From contig NZ_CP064908.1 of NCBI RefSeq assembly GCF_015841355.1, forward strand, positions 248,001-312,000: 64,000 bases of DNA, read 5' to 3'. Under the pieces are notes generated by a model, which was not told where the DNA came from, made no database searches, and saw only the letters and a list, made by a program, of their open reading frames with translations. This DNA is from Synechococcus sp. CBW1107 (lineage in GTDB: Bacteria > Cyanobacteriota > Cyanobacteriia > PCC-6307 > Cyanobiaceae). Shown here one piece after another: positions 44,174 to 52,197 of the stretch (its first letter is position 1; each line of letters starts with the position of its first letter). The translations under genes and the position numbers were made by a program.

Positions 44174-44839
44174 ATGGCCACTGTCCTGATCACCGGCGCC
44201 AATCGCGGCATCGGCTTCGAGTACTGCAGACAGCTCGCCTCCCGTGGCGATTCCGTGGTGGCCGTCTGCCGCCATCCTTCTCCTGATCTGCAGGATCTCG
44301 ATGTCAGGATCGAGGCTGGAGTGGAGGTCACCGATGCGGCATCGATCACTGCCCTGGTGGAACGGCTGCAGGGTCTGCCGATCGATGTGCTGATCAACAA
44401 TGCCGGCATCCTCGAGAGAACCACTCTGGAGGATCTCGATGTCGACAGCCTCCGCCGTCAGTTCGAGGTGAACGCGATCGCGCCCCTGTGCCTCACCCGT
44501 GCCTTGCTGAGCCAGCTGCAGCCAGGTTCGAAGGTGATCCTGATGACCAGTCGCATGGGGTCGATCGAAGACAACACCTCCGGCAACTCCTATGGCTACC
44601 GGATGTCGAAGGTGGCCCTCTGCATGGCGGGGAAATCCCTCTCGATCGACCTGAAGCCCCGCGGGGTTGCCGTTGGAATCCTCCATCCCGGCATGGTGAG
44701 CACAGGGATGACAGGGTTCACGTCCCAGGGGATCGCACCACGGGATTCCGTGCGAGGGCTGCTGAATCGGATCGACGAGCTCACCCTGGAGAACTCGGGA
44801 ACCTTCTGGCATGCCAACGGTGAGGTGTTGCCCTGGTAG
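44174..44839 (+). CDS. short-chain dehydrogenase/reductase
   Basis: The classical SDR motifs are present: TGANRGIG for cofactor binding at residues ~7-14, LINNAGIL, a Ser in LMTSRMGS and the catalytic YRMSK (Tyr-x-x-x-Lys pattern). The product has 221 residues, a normal cytoplasmic length. Residues after the second strand (VCRHPS) with Arg suggest NADP(H). Substrate unknown. Confidence 0.92.
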   Translation: MATVLITGANRGIGFEYCRQLASRGDSVVAVCRHPSPDLQDLDVRIEAGVEVTDAASITALVERLQGLPIDVLINNAGILERTTLEDLDVDSLRRQFEVNAIAPLCLTRALLSQLQPGSKVILMTSRMGSIEDNTSGNSYGYRMSKVALCMAGKSLSIDLKPRGVAVGILHPGMVSTGMTGFTSQGIAPRDSVRGLLNRIDELTLENSGTFWHANGEVLPW

Positions 44840-44859
44840 CCCATCCTGGAGCCGGGAAC

Positions 44860-45162
44860 TCAGGCCTGGCTGGCCGAAAGGGCCTGAAGCGCCATGGTCA
44901 CATGGGCCTGCAACGCACCGATCGCCATCAGTTGCCTGGGGCTGCGTCCCCTGGCCAGGGCTCCATTCCTCTGCTGCAGAGCCTGCAGCAGCCGTTGACT
45001 CACCTGTCCGTAGCTGCGCAGCAGCTCTTCGAGTTCATCATTGCGCTCCTCATCGGCATCACCTTCGATGATCGGGGCGTCGGGAGCGGCTGATTGCAAC
45101 AGCGTGATCAGTTGCCGGTGGCTGATGGCCTGGGGAACAGGATGATTGGCATCCATGAACAA
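44860..45162 (-). CDS. hypothetical protein, helical and acidic
   Basis: The protein has 100 residues with a central acidic helix (GDADEERNDELEELLRSYGQ) and a Gln/Leu-rich helix after it. There are no Cys and no membrane segment. An ATG at 45156 is an equal start candidate. No family is recognised. Confidence 0.55.
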   Translation of the reverse strand: MFMDANHPVPQAISHRQLITLLQSAAPDAPIIEGDADEERNDELEELLRSYGQVSQRLLQALQQRNGALARGRSPRQLMAIGALQAHVTMALQALSASQA

Positions 45163-45453
45163 GCAAAGGATGAAGACTTGTAAGCAGAGATTATGGGGAT
45201 TTCCTAAAACCTGGAATCACTCGGCATGTAGTGATCACCCAACCTGCCGCTGACGGTCTGCGCCTGAGGCCGAGGCCTCGCCCCATGGATCTACCGCAGC
45301 GCAGCGCCATGAAGAAACCACGTGCATCGGCATGGTCAGAGTTGTCCCGATCTCACTGCCCTCGAGACGATGGGCTGGGCAAGGCACTGGGCCTGGCACC
45401 AGACGTGGATCCGATCGCTGATTGCCGTGCACCGGGGACAGGAACGGGGCCAC

Positions 45454-45666
45454 TCAGTCGATGCGACCCGGAGGGGACTCGACCCCGGCTGCGCCCTCGA
45501 GTTCAGCCTCGGTCAGTTCCTTGAGTTCCTCCTCCTCGGCAACTCCCGCCGGCGAGGGTTCACCGGTGAGTTCCTCTCTCAGGTCCTGGAGTGTGCGATC
45601 GGCTGATTCGGAGGCGTCCAGCTCATCGTCGCGGGGTTGTGCGGGCGTCCAGGTCATGGCAGGCAC
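45454..45666 (-). CDS. small acidic protein with a leader-peptide-like C-terminal motif
   Basis: The 70-residue product is strongly acidic and ends EEELKELTEAELEGAAG followed by nine residues (VESPPGRID). The ELTEAELEGAAG part looks like the leader end of double-glycine/Nif11-type peptides of cyanobacteria, but the following piece has no Cys or Thr, so it is not a normal modified-peptide core. No modification enzyme is adjacent. Confidence 0.4.
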   Translation of the reverse strand: MPAMTWTPAQPRDDELDASESADRTLQDLREELTGEPSPAGVAEEEELKELTEAELEGAAGVESPPGRID

Positions 45667-45781
45667 CGGAAGGATGGGGGATCGGAGTGATCTTCCTGAA
45701 CCGTATCCACGATGGTCTTCGCCGGCCGCGGCCTCGGAAGGATCCTTGCAGCGCCCCCGCCCTCCCGTGGCTAGGACAAGG

Positions 45782-46471
45782 ATGACTCAGGGCCAGGCTG
45801 TGAGCCGTTCCACCGTCAGTGAACGAGAGGTCATCGTCCAGTCGGCGGGGGTGGAGCTGGCCGGCAGTCTGACGCTTCCGGATCCGTCAGCCGGGCTGGT
45901 GCTGTTCGCCCATGGCAGCGGCAGCAGTCGCTTCAGCCGCCGCAACCGCTACGTGGCGAGGGTGCTCGTGGAGGGCGGGCTGGCCACCCTGCTGTTCGAT
46001 CTGCTCACCACCGCCGAGGAGCGCATCGATGACCTGGACCGGTCGTTGCGCTTCGACATTCCCCTGCTCAGCCGGCGCCTGATCGGGGCGATCGACTGGG
46101 CAGGCCGCCAGCCGGAGCTGGGCGGCCTGCCGATCGGACTGTTCGGCGCCAGCACCGGCGCCGCCGCCGCCATCACCGCGGCGGCGGCACGCCCGGAGCC
46201 GGTGGCCGCCGTGGTGTCCCGCGGTGGCCGTCCGGACCTCGCTGCGGAGGCCCTTCCACGGGTGGGCAGCCCCACGTTGTTCATCGTCGGTGGATGGGAC
46301 GACGAGGTGCTCCAGCTCAATCGGCAGGCCGCCGCACGGCTGACCGCCCCCCATGCCCTCCAGGTGGTGCCGGGAGCCAGCCACCTGTTCGAGGAGCCCG
46401 GAACCCTGGAGCAGGCCGCTCACCTGGCCCGCACCTGGTTTCTCAGGCACCTGAGCGGGGGCAGGACCTGA
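45782..46471 (+). CDS. alpha/beta hydrolase (dienelactone-hydrolase-like)
   Basis: The 229-residue protein has the oxyanion segment LVLFAHGSGSSRFSRRN, the nucleophile elbow GLFGASTGAAAA (GxSxG), the acid in VGGWDDEVL and the catalytic His in GASHLFEEPG. Similar genes often sit directly before a phosphoribosyltransferase in bacteria, as here, and the two families are sometimes fused. The ATG at 45782 is chosen because the upstream frame to 45422 has no family match. Confidence 0.9.
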   Translation: MTQGQAVSRSTVSEREVIVQSAGVELAGSLTLPDPSAGLVLFAHGSGSSRFSRRNRYVARVLVEGGLATLLFDLLTTAEERIDDLDRSLRFDIPLLSRRLIGAIDWAGRQPELGGLPIGLFGASTGAAAAITAAAARPEPVAAVVSRGGRPDLAAEALPRVGSPTLFIVGGWDDEVLQLNRQAAARLTAPHALQVVPGASHLFEEPGTLEQAAHLARTWFLRHLSGGRT

Positions 46472-46503
46472 AGGCCTCCCGATTCCTCACGCCTCCTCAC
46501 GTC

Positions 46504-47232
46504 ATGGCTGTTCGACCTCCTCTCTGGACCGACCGCCACCAGGCGGGTCTCGCTCTGGTGGACGCCTTCGCTGATCGCCAGGGCCGCGCTCACGACACCA
46601 CCCTGCTGGCGCTGCCGAGGGGGGGTGTCCCGGTGGCGGCGGCGATGGCCTCTCGCCTGGGGCTCCCCCTGGCGACCTGGTCGGTGCGCAAGGTCGCCGA
46701 TCCGGCCTGGCCGGAGCTGGCGATCGGTGCGGTGGCCGCCGGAGGGGTGGTGGTCTGGCGCAACGGGGAGGGCGCACTCCTTCGGGCGACCACCGCGACC
46801 ATGCACGGCTGGCTGCGGGCTCAGGAGAAGGAACTGAGACGCCGGCAGGAGCTCTTCGGAGACCCGCCGGGCGAGCAGCTGCGGGGGCGTCATCTGATCG
46901 TGGTGGACGACGGCATCGCCACCGGCATGACCATGAAGGCCGCCCTGCTCTCCCTGCGCAAGCTGGAGCCAGCCTCGCTGGAGCTGGCGGTGCCGGTGGT
47001 CGATCGCGGCGTCGCCACCGAGCTGAGCCAGCTGGTGGATCACCTGATGGCCCTGGCCCCCGTGGACGATCTCCAGGCTGTGGGTCTGTGGTACGAGCAC
47101 TTCGATCAGCTTCGGGACGAGCAGGTTCTGGCCCTGTTGAACCAGACCCCCCCGGCACGGGGCCACGGCCATCAGGCGACGATGGCCAGAGACCCAGCCG
47201 AAGCCTTCCAGGACGACCTGGCGACCCACTGA
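46504..47232 (+). CDS. phosphoribosyltransferase
   Basis: The PRTase fold is visible as LLALPRGGVPVAAAMASRLG, the Arg-Lys of WSVRKVADP, and the PRPP-binding loop HLIVVDDGIATGMTM (acidic pair then GxAT). The protein has 242 residues. The family usually carries a flanking hydrolase; here the hydrolase is the separate upstream gene, 32 bases away. The base substrate is unknown. Confidence 0.92.
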   Translation: MAVRPPLWTDRHQAGLALVDAFADRQGRAHDTTLLALPRGGVPVAAAMASRLGLPLATWSVRKVADPAWPELAIGAVAAGGVVVWRNGEGALLRATTATMHGWLRAQEKELRRRQELFGDPPGEQLRGRHLIVVDDGIATGMTMKAALLSLRKLEPASLELAVPVVDRGVATELSQLVDHLMALAPVDDLQAVGLWYEHFDQLRDEQVLALLNQTPPARGHGHQATMARDPAEAFQDDLATH

Positions 47233-47242
47233 GCTCCGCCCG

Positions 47243-47968
47243 ATGCCCCGACAACCGATCGTGATCCTCGGTGGCTTCCTGATCAGCCCCGAGGCCTACG
47301 CCCCGATGGTGGCCCGGCTCGGGCAGCTGAGCGGACAGCCGGTGACGCTGGTGCCGGTGGGCAGGGCCGAATGGCTGCTCACCGTGTTCGCCTTCGCCTG
47401 GGCTCGGATCCTGGATCGGGTGGCCACGACCGTGGCCGAGCTGGCCGCGCACTCTCCCACCGGCCGGGTGACCCTGATCGGCCACAGCTCCGGCGGCATC
47501 ATGCTGCGGCTGTTCCTGGACGATGCGCCATTCCAGAACCGCCGCTACGACGGCAAGGCGCTGGCCGACACCCTGGTGATGCTCGGCAGCCCGCACACGG
47601 CGCTGAAGGCCACGGTGCTGCGCCGGATGGTGCAACGGCGGCTGCCGGGAACGCCCTTCGCCGATCGGGTGAGCTACGTGTCGGTGGTGGGCGATCTGGA
47701 TCTGGAGTGCGCCTCCCCCATGGCCCGGCGCCTGGCACCCACGGCCTACCGCAACAGCACCGGAGAGGCCAACGACCATGGCGACGGCCTGGTGCCTGTG
47801 GCCTCCGCCCTGCTGGAGGGCTCCACCCCGCTGGTGTTGCCGGGGGTGGCCCACGGCGGAGCCTTCGGGCCCTGCTGGTACGGCAGTCCGGAGGTGGTGG
47901 AGCGCTGGTGGACCCTGGCTCAGGAGGCCGTGGGCGGTGGCGGGCGTCTCCATCCAGCCCATCGGTGA
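47243..47968 (+). CDS. alpha/beta hydrolase (lipase-like)
   Basis: The 241-residue protein opens PIVILGGFLISPEAYAPM, with nucleophile elbow LIGHSSGGIMLRL, catalytic Asp likely in GDGLVPVAS and His in VAHGGAFG. It starts 10 bases after the phosphoribosyltransferase stop, so the hydrolase-PRTase-hydrolase trio is probably one operon. The arrangement resembles cyanobacterial lipase-like proteins of unknown substrate. Confidence 0.88.
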   Translation: MPRQPIVILGGFLISPEAYAPMVARLGQLSGQPVTLVPVGRAEWLLTVFAFAWARILDRVATTVAELAAHSPTGRVTLIGHSSGGIMLRLFLDDAPFQNRRYDGKALADTLVMLGSPHTALKATVLRRMVQRRLPGTPFADRVSYVSVVGDLDLECASPMARRLAPTAYRNSTGEANDHGDGLVPVASALLEGSTPLVLPGVAHGGAFGPCWYGSPEVVERWWTLAQEAVGGGGRLHPAHR

Positions 47969-48233
47969 TGACCGCGTCCCTTCTCCGCCGGAGAGGCCCC
48001 CTTCTGCAACGTGCTGGACAGCGAAAGCCCGGATTCCGGGATCAAAAAGCTGCTTGGCCTGCTGAATCCTGAGCAGAGGAGAGGCGAGCCATCACACTCC
48101 CTCTCAACTCAAGAATGTCAGCATGATGCGTTACAAACGCTTATCTCATTGCCAGCAGAATTCGTTTGGGATGATTTAAGGTTTGTTGGCCTGTAGATTC
48201 ATTGAACGACTACCTTCCCGGCTTCTCCTTTCC

Positions 48234-49346
48234 ATGCTGCACGTCGACATCCCCACCCGCGCCGAGATCGAAGCACTGATGCTCGATCACGGCGCAGCAC
48301 GCGTCAGCCTGGTTCTGCCGACCACGCCACTGACCCAGGAGGCCCATGCCGACCGCATCGCCCTGAAAAACCTTGCCGGCGAGGCCATCGAGCAGCTCGC
48401 CAGCCACGACAAGCGTGAGGTTCTGGCGATTGAGGAGCTGCTCCACGACCTCATCGATGATGATGATTTCTGGGACGTCCAGGCCAACAGTCTTGCCGTC
48501 TTTGTTTCGCCGGAAGGCCTGCGCAGCTTCCGCCTGCCCAACCACCTCAAGCCGGCCGTTCAGGTCAGCGACCGCTTCCACGTCCAGCCTCTGCTGCGGA
48601 CGGTCACTGTGCCCCAGTCCGCCTACGTCCTGGCCCTGGCGCAGAACAGTGTGCGCCTGGTGGCGGTCTCCGCCGACCTGCCGGCCGTCGAGATCAGGTT
48701 GAACGGCATGCCGAAGGATGTGGCCAGTTCGGCCAGGAAAGCGTCCATCAAGGACCGCTCGCCCAGCGGTCGCCTCCAGGGCTCCGAGGGCATGAAGGTG
48801 CGTCAGGCCCAGTACGCCCGCAAGATCGATCAGGCGCTGCGGCTGCTGCTGGTGGGCCGGGAGACGCCGCTGATCCTGGCGGCCAGCGAACCGATGCAGT
48901 CTATCTACCGCGAAGTTCAGTCGTATCCACACCTCGCACGGACTGCAATCCCGCAGAATCCAGAAACGCAGAGCGATGCCGATCTGGCCGCAAGTGCACG
49001 CGCCATCCTGGATGAGCTGTTCCGGGATGAACTGGCGGAGATCCGGTCCCTGTTCACCCTGCGCGCCAGTCAGGGTCGGACCACATCCGATCTGGCCCAG
49101 GCAGCCCGTGCGGCCACCTACGGCGCCATTCAACTGCTGCTGATCGACATCGACGATGTGACCCCGGGCACGATCGACGACGAGGGAACAGTGACCTTCG
49201 CCGATGGCCCCAGCGCCGAGAGCTATGGCATCGTCGATGAAATCGCCAGCCGTGCCCTGGTGATGGGTGCCAAAGTGATGGGTGTGCGCAAGGCCGACAT
49301 CCCTGGTGAGGCCAGCCTGGCGGCGATCATGCGCTATCAGTTCTGA
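48234..49346 (+). CDS. baeRF-type (release-factor-1-like) protein
   Basis: The 370-residue protein looks like the bacterial archaeo-eukaryotic release factor (baeRF) families: a first domain with LVLPTTPLTQEAHADRIALK, a middle domain starting YVLALAQNSVRLVAVS, and a C-terminal domain with GAIQLLLIDIDD and VMGVRKADIPGEASLAAIMR. baeRF proteins are predicted to act on ribosomes or in stress responses, without proven roles. The ATG at 48234 is preferred over the frame's upstream start at 48183. The stop overlaps a convergent gene by 20 bases. Confidence 0.75.
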   Translation: MLHVDIPTRAEIEALMLDHGAARVSLVLPTTPLTQEAHADRIALKNLAGEAIEQLASHDKREVLAIEELLHDLIDDDDFWDVQANSLAVFVSPEGLRSFRLPNHLKPAVQVSDRFHVQPLLRTVTVPQSAYVLALAQNSVRLVAVSADLPAVEIRLNGMPKDVASSARKASIKDRSPSGRLQGSEGMKVRQAQYARKIDQALRLLLVGRETPLILAASEPMQSIYREVQSYPHLARTAIPQNPETQSDADLAASARAILDELFRDELAEIRSLFTLRASQGRTTSDLAQAARAATYGAIQLLLIDIDDVTPGTIDDEGTVTFADGPSAESYGIVDEIASRALVMGAKVMGVRKADIPGEASLAAIMRYQF

Positions 49347-50136
49347 GTGTCGACGATCCATCCAGTCCGGATCCTGACGTGCTCGGCTGATTCAGCCGAG
49401 CCATCGCCTCATGGAGGGAACTGAGGCTGACATTCTCGCAAGAGAATGAATCACCGTGACCGAAGGGATTATCGAGATCCCAGATCATCAGCAAGACGAA
49501 CACCATCAGAAAAGCGATCACTCCGAGATAGAACACAATCTCCAGCAGGTCCTTCATGCGGATCAGCGCCAGCCCGGTGCACAGAAAGCTCGTGCTCAGC
49601 ACCGAGAGCAGGTACACCGTGGGGACGAAAGGAACGTTGCGGATCGTTTCCATGCGCAGCAGTTGCCCGCGCAGGCTGGCCACCTCCTGCAGCAACCGCG
49701 CCATCAACGGTGCTTCACACCATCGCCGCAGACCGGCAAGCTCCCGGTTCAGCCCATCCAGCCGTTCATGCAGATCGGCTGTGGTGACGGTGCCATGGAA
49801 CCACTCCAGGAAGGCACCCCCCACCTCTCTCAATCCACGCTGCAGCAGGGTGACGTCGGCCTCCGGCTGTGCCCAGCTCAACGACTGCAGCTCCGCATCC
49901 AGATTGAGCAGTGACAGGGACAGCAGGGCCGGACATTTTTCGCTCTCCTTGTAATCGGCGAGCACGCCATTGAAGAGGAAGCCGATCAGGAACACATTGG
50001 AGGTGACCAGACCGGCGAACAGGGGTGTCACCCGCAGCACCTCCCAACCCTGGGAGATGGCCAGCACCTTCAGGGCGGCCACGGGCAATAACAGCAGGAG
50101 CAGCCTCAACAGCATCCCGAGACGGCGCAGCAGCAT
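49327..50136 (-). CDS. membrane protein, DUF4239/bestrophin-like
   Basis: The 269-residue protein has two N-terminal helices (LLRLLLLLLPVAALKVLAIS and TPLFAGLVTSNVFLIGFLFN), a soluble helical middle and two C-terminal helices (VYLLSVLSTSFLCTGLALI and IVFYLGVIAFLMVFVLLMIW). A LDNPFG motif follows, as in bestrophin-like DUF4239 proteins. Channel function is possible. The ATG at 50136 precedes the first helix; an upstream extension lacks likeness. Confidence 0.65.
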   Translation of the reverse strand: MLLRRLGMLLRLLLLLLPVAALKVLAISQGWEVLRVTPLFAGLVTSNVFLIGFLFNGVLADYKESEKCPALLSLSLLNLDAELQSLSWAQPEADVTLLQRGLREVGGAFLEWFHGTVTTADLHERLDGLNRELAGLRRWCEAPLMARLLQEVASLRGQLLRMETIRNVPFVPTVYLLSVLSTSFLCTGLALIRMKDLLEIVFYLGVIAFLMVFVLLMIWDLDNPFGHGDSFSCENVSLSSLHEAMARLNQPSTSGSGLDGSSTLRTDSA

Positions 50137-50576
50137 GGCGGTGAGGGTCCTGCTCCCCCTCGAAGGGCTGGAGCCAGATCTACAGGCGGCCTGACTCCCC
50201 CGTGGCGTCGGCCTGAACCATTCCAGCCCAGCAGCAGCGCCAGGTCGATCGGCAGAGCCACATGGAGGAACCACAGACCCCGAAGCTCAGGCCGCCATGC
50301 TCAGCTGCCGAGTTGAGGCCGTCGGCGCTGTGGGAGGCGCTCGGGGTCAGGGCCGCCGTCAGCCCCAGGACGAGGACCCAGGGCATGGAGCGGTCACGGA
50401 AGTCCCCCACCTGCTCGAGGATCGTGCGGAAGCGCCACCAGACAGGTGACCGTGACGCCGTGGTGAGCCACCAGCGGCTCCGGGACAGAGCCCGACAGGG
50501 CTCGGTTGTGCAGCCCCAGGCCCAGACCACGATCGGCAACCAGGTGACGAGCGCACGGCGACCTGATGGCCAAGGG
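50137..50576. other. 440-bp stretch, possible remnant of a small membrane protein gene
   Basis: On the minus strand, hydrophobic pieces occur in different frames (MPWVLVLGLTAALTP and HVALPIDLALLLGW), so a frameshifted small gene is possible. No intact gene is supported. Confidence 0.35.
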
Positions 50577-50801
50577 TCAGTCGTTGAGCAGATCGAAGAT
50601 GGCCTTCTGCAGATCTTTCGACTGCTCCAGTTGATCGAACACCCAGGCCATCGCTGTGGCTGGTTCCTTGAATCCCAGCTCGGCGCAGAGCCGCTGGATG
50701 ATGGCCGAATGCTCCTCGTAGAGAGCGAGATCACTGACCCGATGCACGCTCAGGTGCCGGGTGATCAGCGATCCGGTGGTGGAGAGTTCTGAAGCCTCCA
50801 T
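50577..50801 (-). CDS. hypothetical protein
   Basis: The 74-residue product is helical and acidic (YEEHSAIIQRLCAELGFKEP, FDQLEQSKDLQKAIFDLLND). It lies 19 bases downstream of the CbpM-like gene on the same strand and may belong to that operon. No family is recognised. Confidence 0.55.
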   Translation of the reverse strand: MEASELSTTGSLITRHLSVHRVSDLALYEEHSAIIQRLCAELGFKEPATAMAWVFDQLEQSKDLQKAIFDLLND

Positions 50802-50820
50802 GGCTACGGCCGCCCAGGCC

Positions 50821-51129
50821 TCATCGGGGCAACAGACACTCTAGTTCCCGCAGCCGTCGCTCCAGAGCCTCGATCTTCTCCAGGTAGGTGAGGGCCAGGG
50901 CCATGCCGGGGGGGTTGAGTCCGAAGGTGTCCCGCAGCTTCACCGCCCGCCGCGCCTGGTGGACCGTCTGGGCCTGGAAGCTCCAGCCCGTGGCACCTTC
51001 CCTGGTTTCGAACACGCCGAACTCCACCAGCTCCACCAGCTCCTCGTGGGCCAGTCCCGAGGCCGCCAGCAGCTCGGCCGATCCCACAGGAGTGTCGGCG
51101 TCCACGGGGATCAGGAGATCGTCAGCCAT
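50821..51129 (-). CDS. cbpM: chaperone modulator CbpM-like protein
   Basis: CbpM binds the J-domain protein CbpA and blocks its activity. The 102-residue product has the MerR-like first half (SAELLAASGLAHEELVELVE, GVFETREGATGWSFQAQTVH) and a helical second half with GMALALTYLEKIEALERRLRELE. It directly follows the CbpA-like gene with an 8-base overlap, the standard arrangement. The ATG at 51129 is chosen; the frame runs 20 codons further upstream. Confidence 0.82.
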   Translation of the reverse strand: MADDLLIPVDADTPVGSAELLAASGLAHEELVELVEFGVFETREGATGWSFQAQTVHQARRAVKLRDTFGLNPPGMALALTYLEKIEALERRLRELECLLPR

Positions 51130-52036
51130 CGGTCGTCCCTCCGGTGAACTGTGGACGGGGCTGGAAGGAGGACGCCGTCGCCAGTTCACGATAGAGCTCC
51201 TGTTCGCGCTCGCTGATCTCCCTGGGCATCACGAGCTGCAGCACGCCATAAAGATCTCCGGCTCCTCCGCCCCGCTTCGGCAGCCCCTTGCCGGCCAGCC
51301 GGAGCTTCTGACCGGCCTGCGCGCCTGGCTTCACCGTCACCCGCACGCGGCCATCAAGGGTGGGCAGCTCGATCTCGGCGCCGAGAGCCGCCTCCCAGGG
51401 GGTCACCGGTAGCTCCAGGTAGAGGTCATGACCCACAGGCCGGAACAGCGGGTGCGGCAGCAGCTGGATGTGGAGGTACACATCCCCGTCAGGGCCCCCA
51501 CCGCGGCCGGGGCCGCCGCGTCCTGGAATGCGCAGCCGCTCGCCGTCGGTCACGCCCATCGGAACACGGATGCGCACGGTCCCGCCCGGCCCCTCCAGGG
51601 TCACCTGGGTGCCATGGGCAACCTCGTCGAGGCTCAGCCGGGCCACGGCCTCCACGTCCTGACCGCGGATCGGGAACTCCGCGCCTCCCGCCTGGCCTCG
51701 CCGCTGTGAGGTGCGGAATCCCATCTGCTCGAACAGCTCCGAGAGATCCACCTCCTGGTGGGCCTGGCCCTGCCAGAAACGGGTGTCCCACTCCGGTGGT
51801 GGCCGGAACTCCTCGCCGGGTCGATGGCGGCCCAGGCCGTCATAGGCCTGGCGCTTCTCCGGATCGGAGAGGGTCTCGTAGGCCTCGCTGATCTCCTTGA
51901 AGCGATCCTCGGCCCCCGGCTCCTTGGAAATGTCGGGGTGGTGCTGGCGGGCCAGGCGCCGGTAGGCCTTCTTGATCTCCTCGTCGCTCGCTCCCCGCTC
52001 GATGCCGAGGGTCTCGTAGTAGTCCTTGAACTTCAT
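51122..52036 (-). CDS. cbpA: J-domain co-chaperone, CbpA/DnaJ-like
   Basis: The 304-residue protein starts MKFKDYYETLGIERGASDEE with the HPD motif at 33-35. A Gly/Phe-rich linker follows, then DnaJ-type C-terminal substrate domains (ARLSLDEVAHGTQVTLEGPG, GDVYLHIQLLPHPLFRPVGH, GKGLPKRGGGAGDLYGVLQL). It has no zinc finger, which distinguishes CbpA-type from DnaJ. It stimulates DnaK. It is coupled to CbpM. Confidence 0.93.
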   Translation of the reverse strand: MKFKDYYETLGIERGASDEEIKKAYRRLARQHHPDISKEPGAEDRFKEISEAYETLSDPEKRQAYDGLGRHRPGEEFRPPPEWDTRFWQGQAHQEVDLSELFEQMGFRTSQRRGQAGGAEFPIRGQDVEAVARLSLDEVAHGTQVTLEGPGGTVRIRVPMGVTDGERLRIPGRGGPGRGGGPDGDVYLHIQLLPHPLFRPVGHDLYLELPVTPWEAALGAEIELPTLDGRVRVTVKPGAQAGQKLRLAGKGLPKRGGGAGDLYGVLQLVMPREISEREQELYRELATASSFQPRPQFTGGTTDG

Positions 52037-52197
52037 CGGGCCTTGGCACCGGAGGCTGCAGGGCGGGCGGAAGCGCCGGGTGGGTAGGCGCTTCAGCCGC
52101 AGGACCCCGATCGCCATCCTCCCGTGCGGCCGGCCAGGCCGGGCGATCGGTCACGGCACTCGCCAGGGTGGAGGCCGATCCGCCAGGGCCGCCCTCC

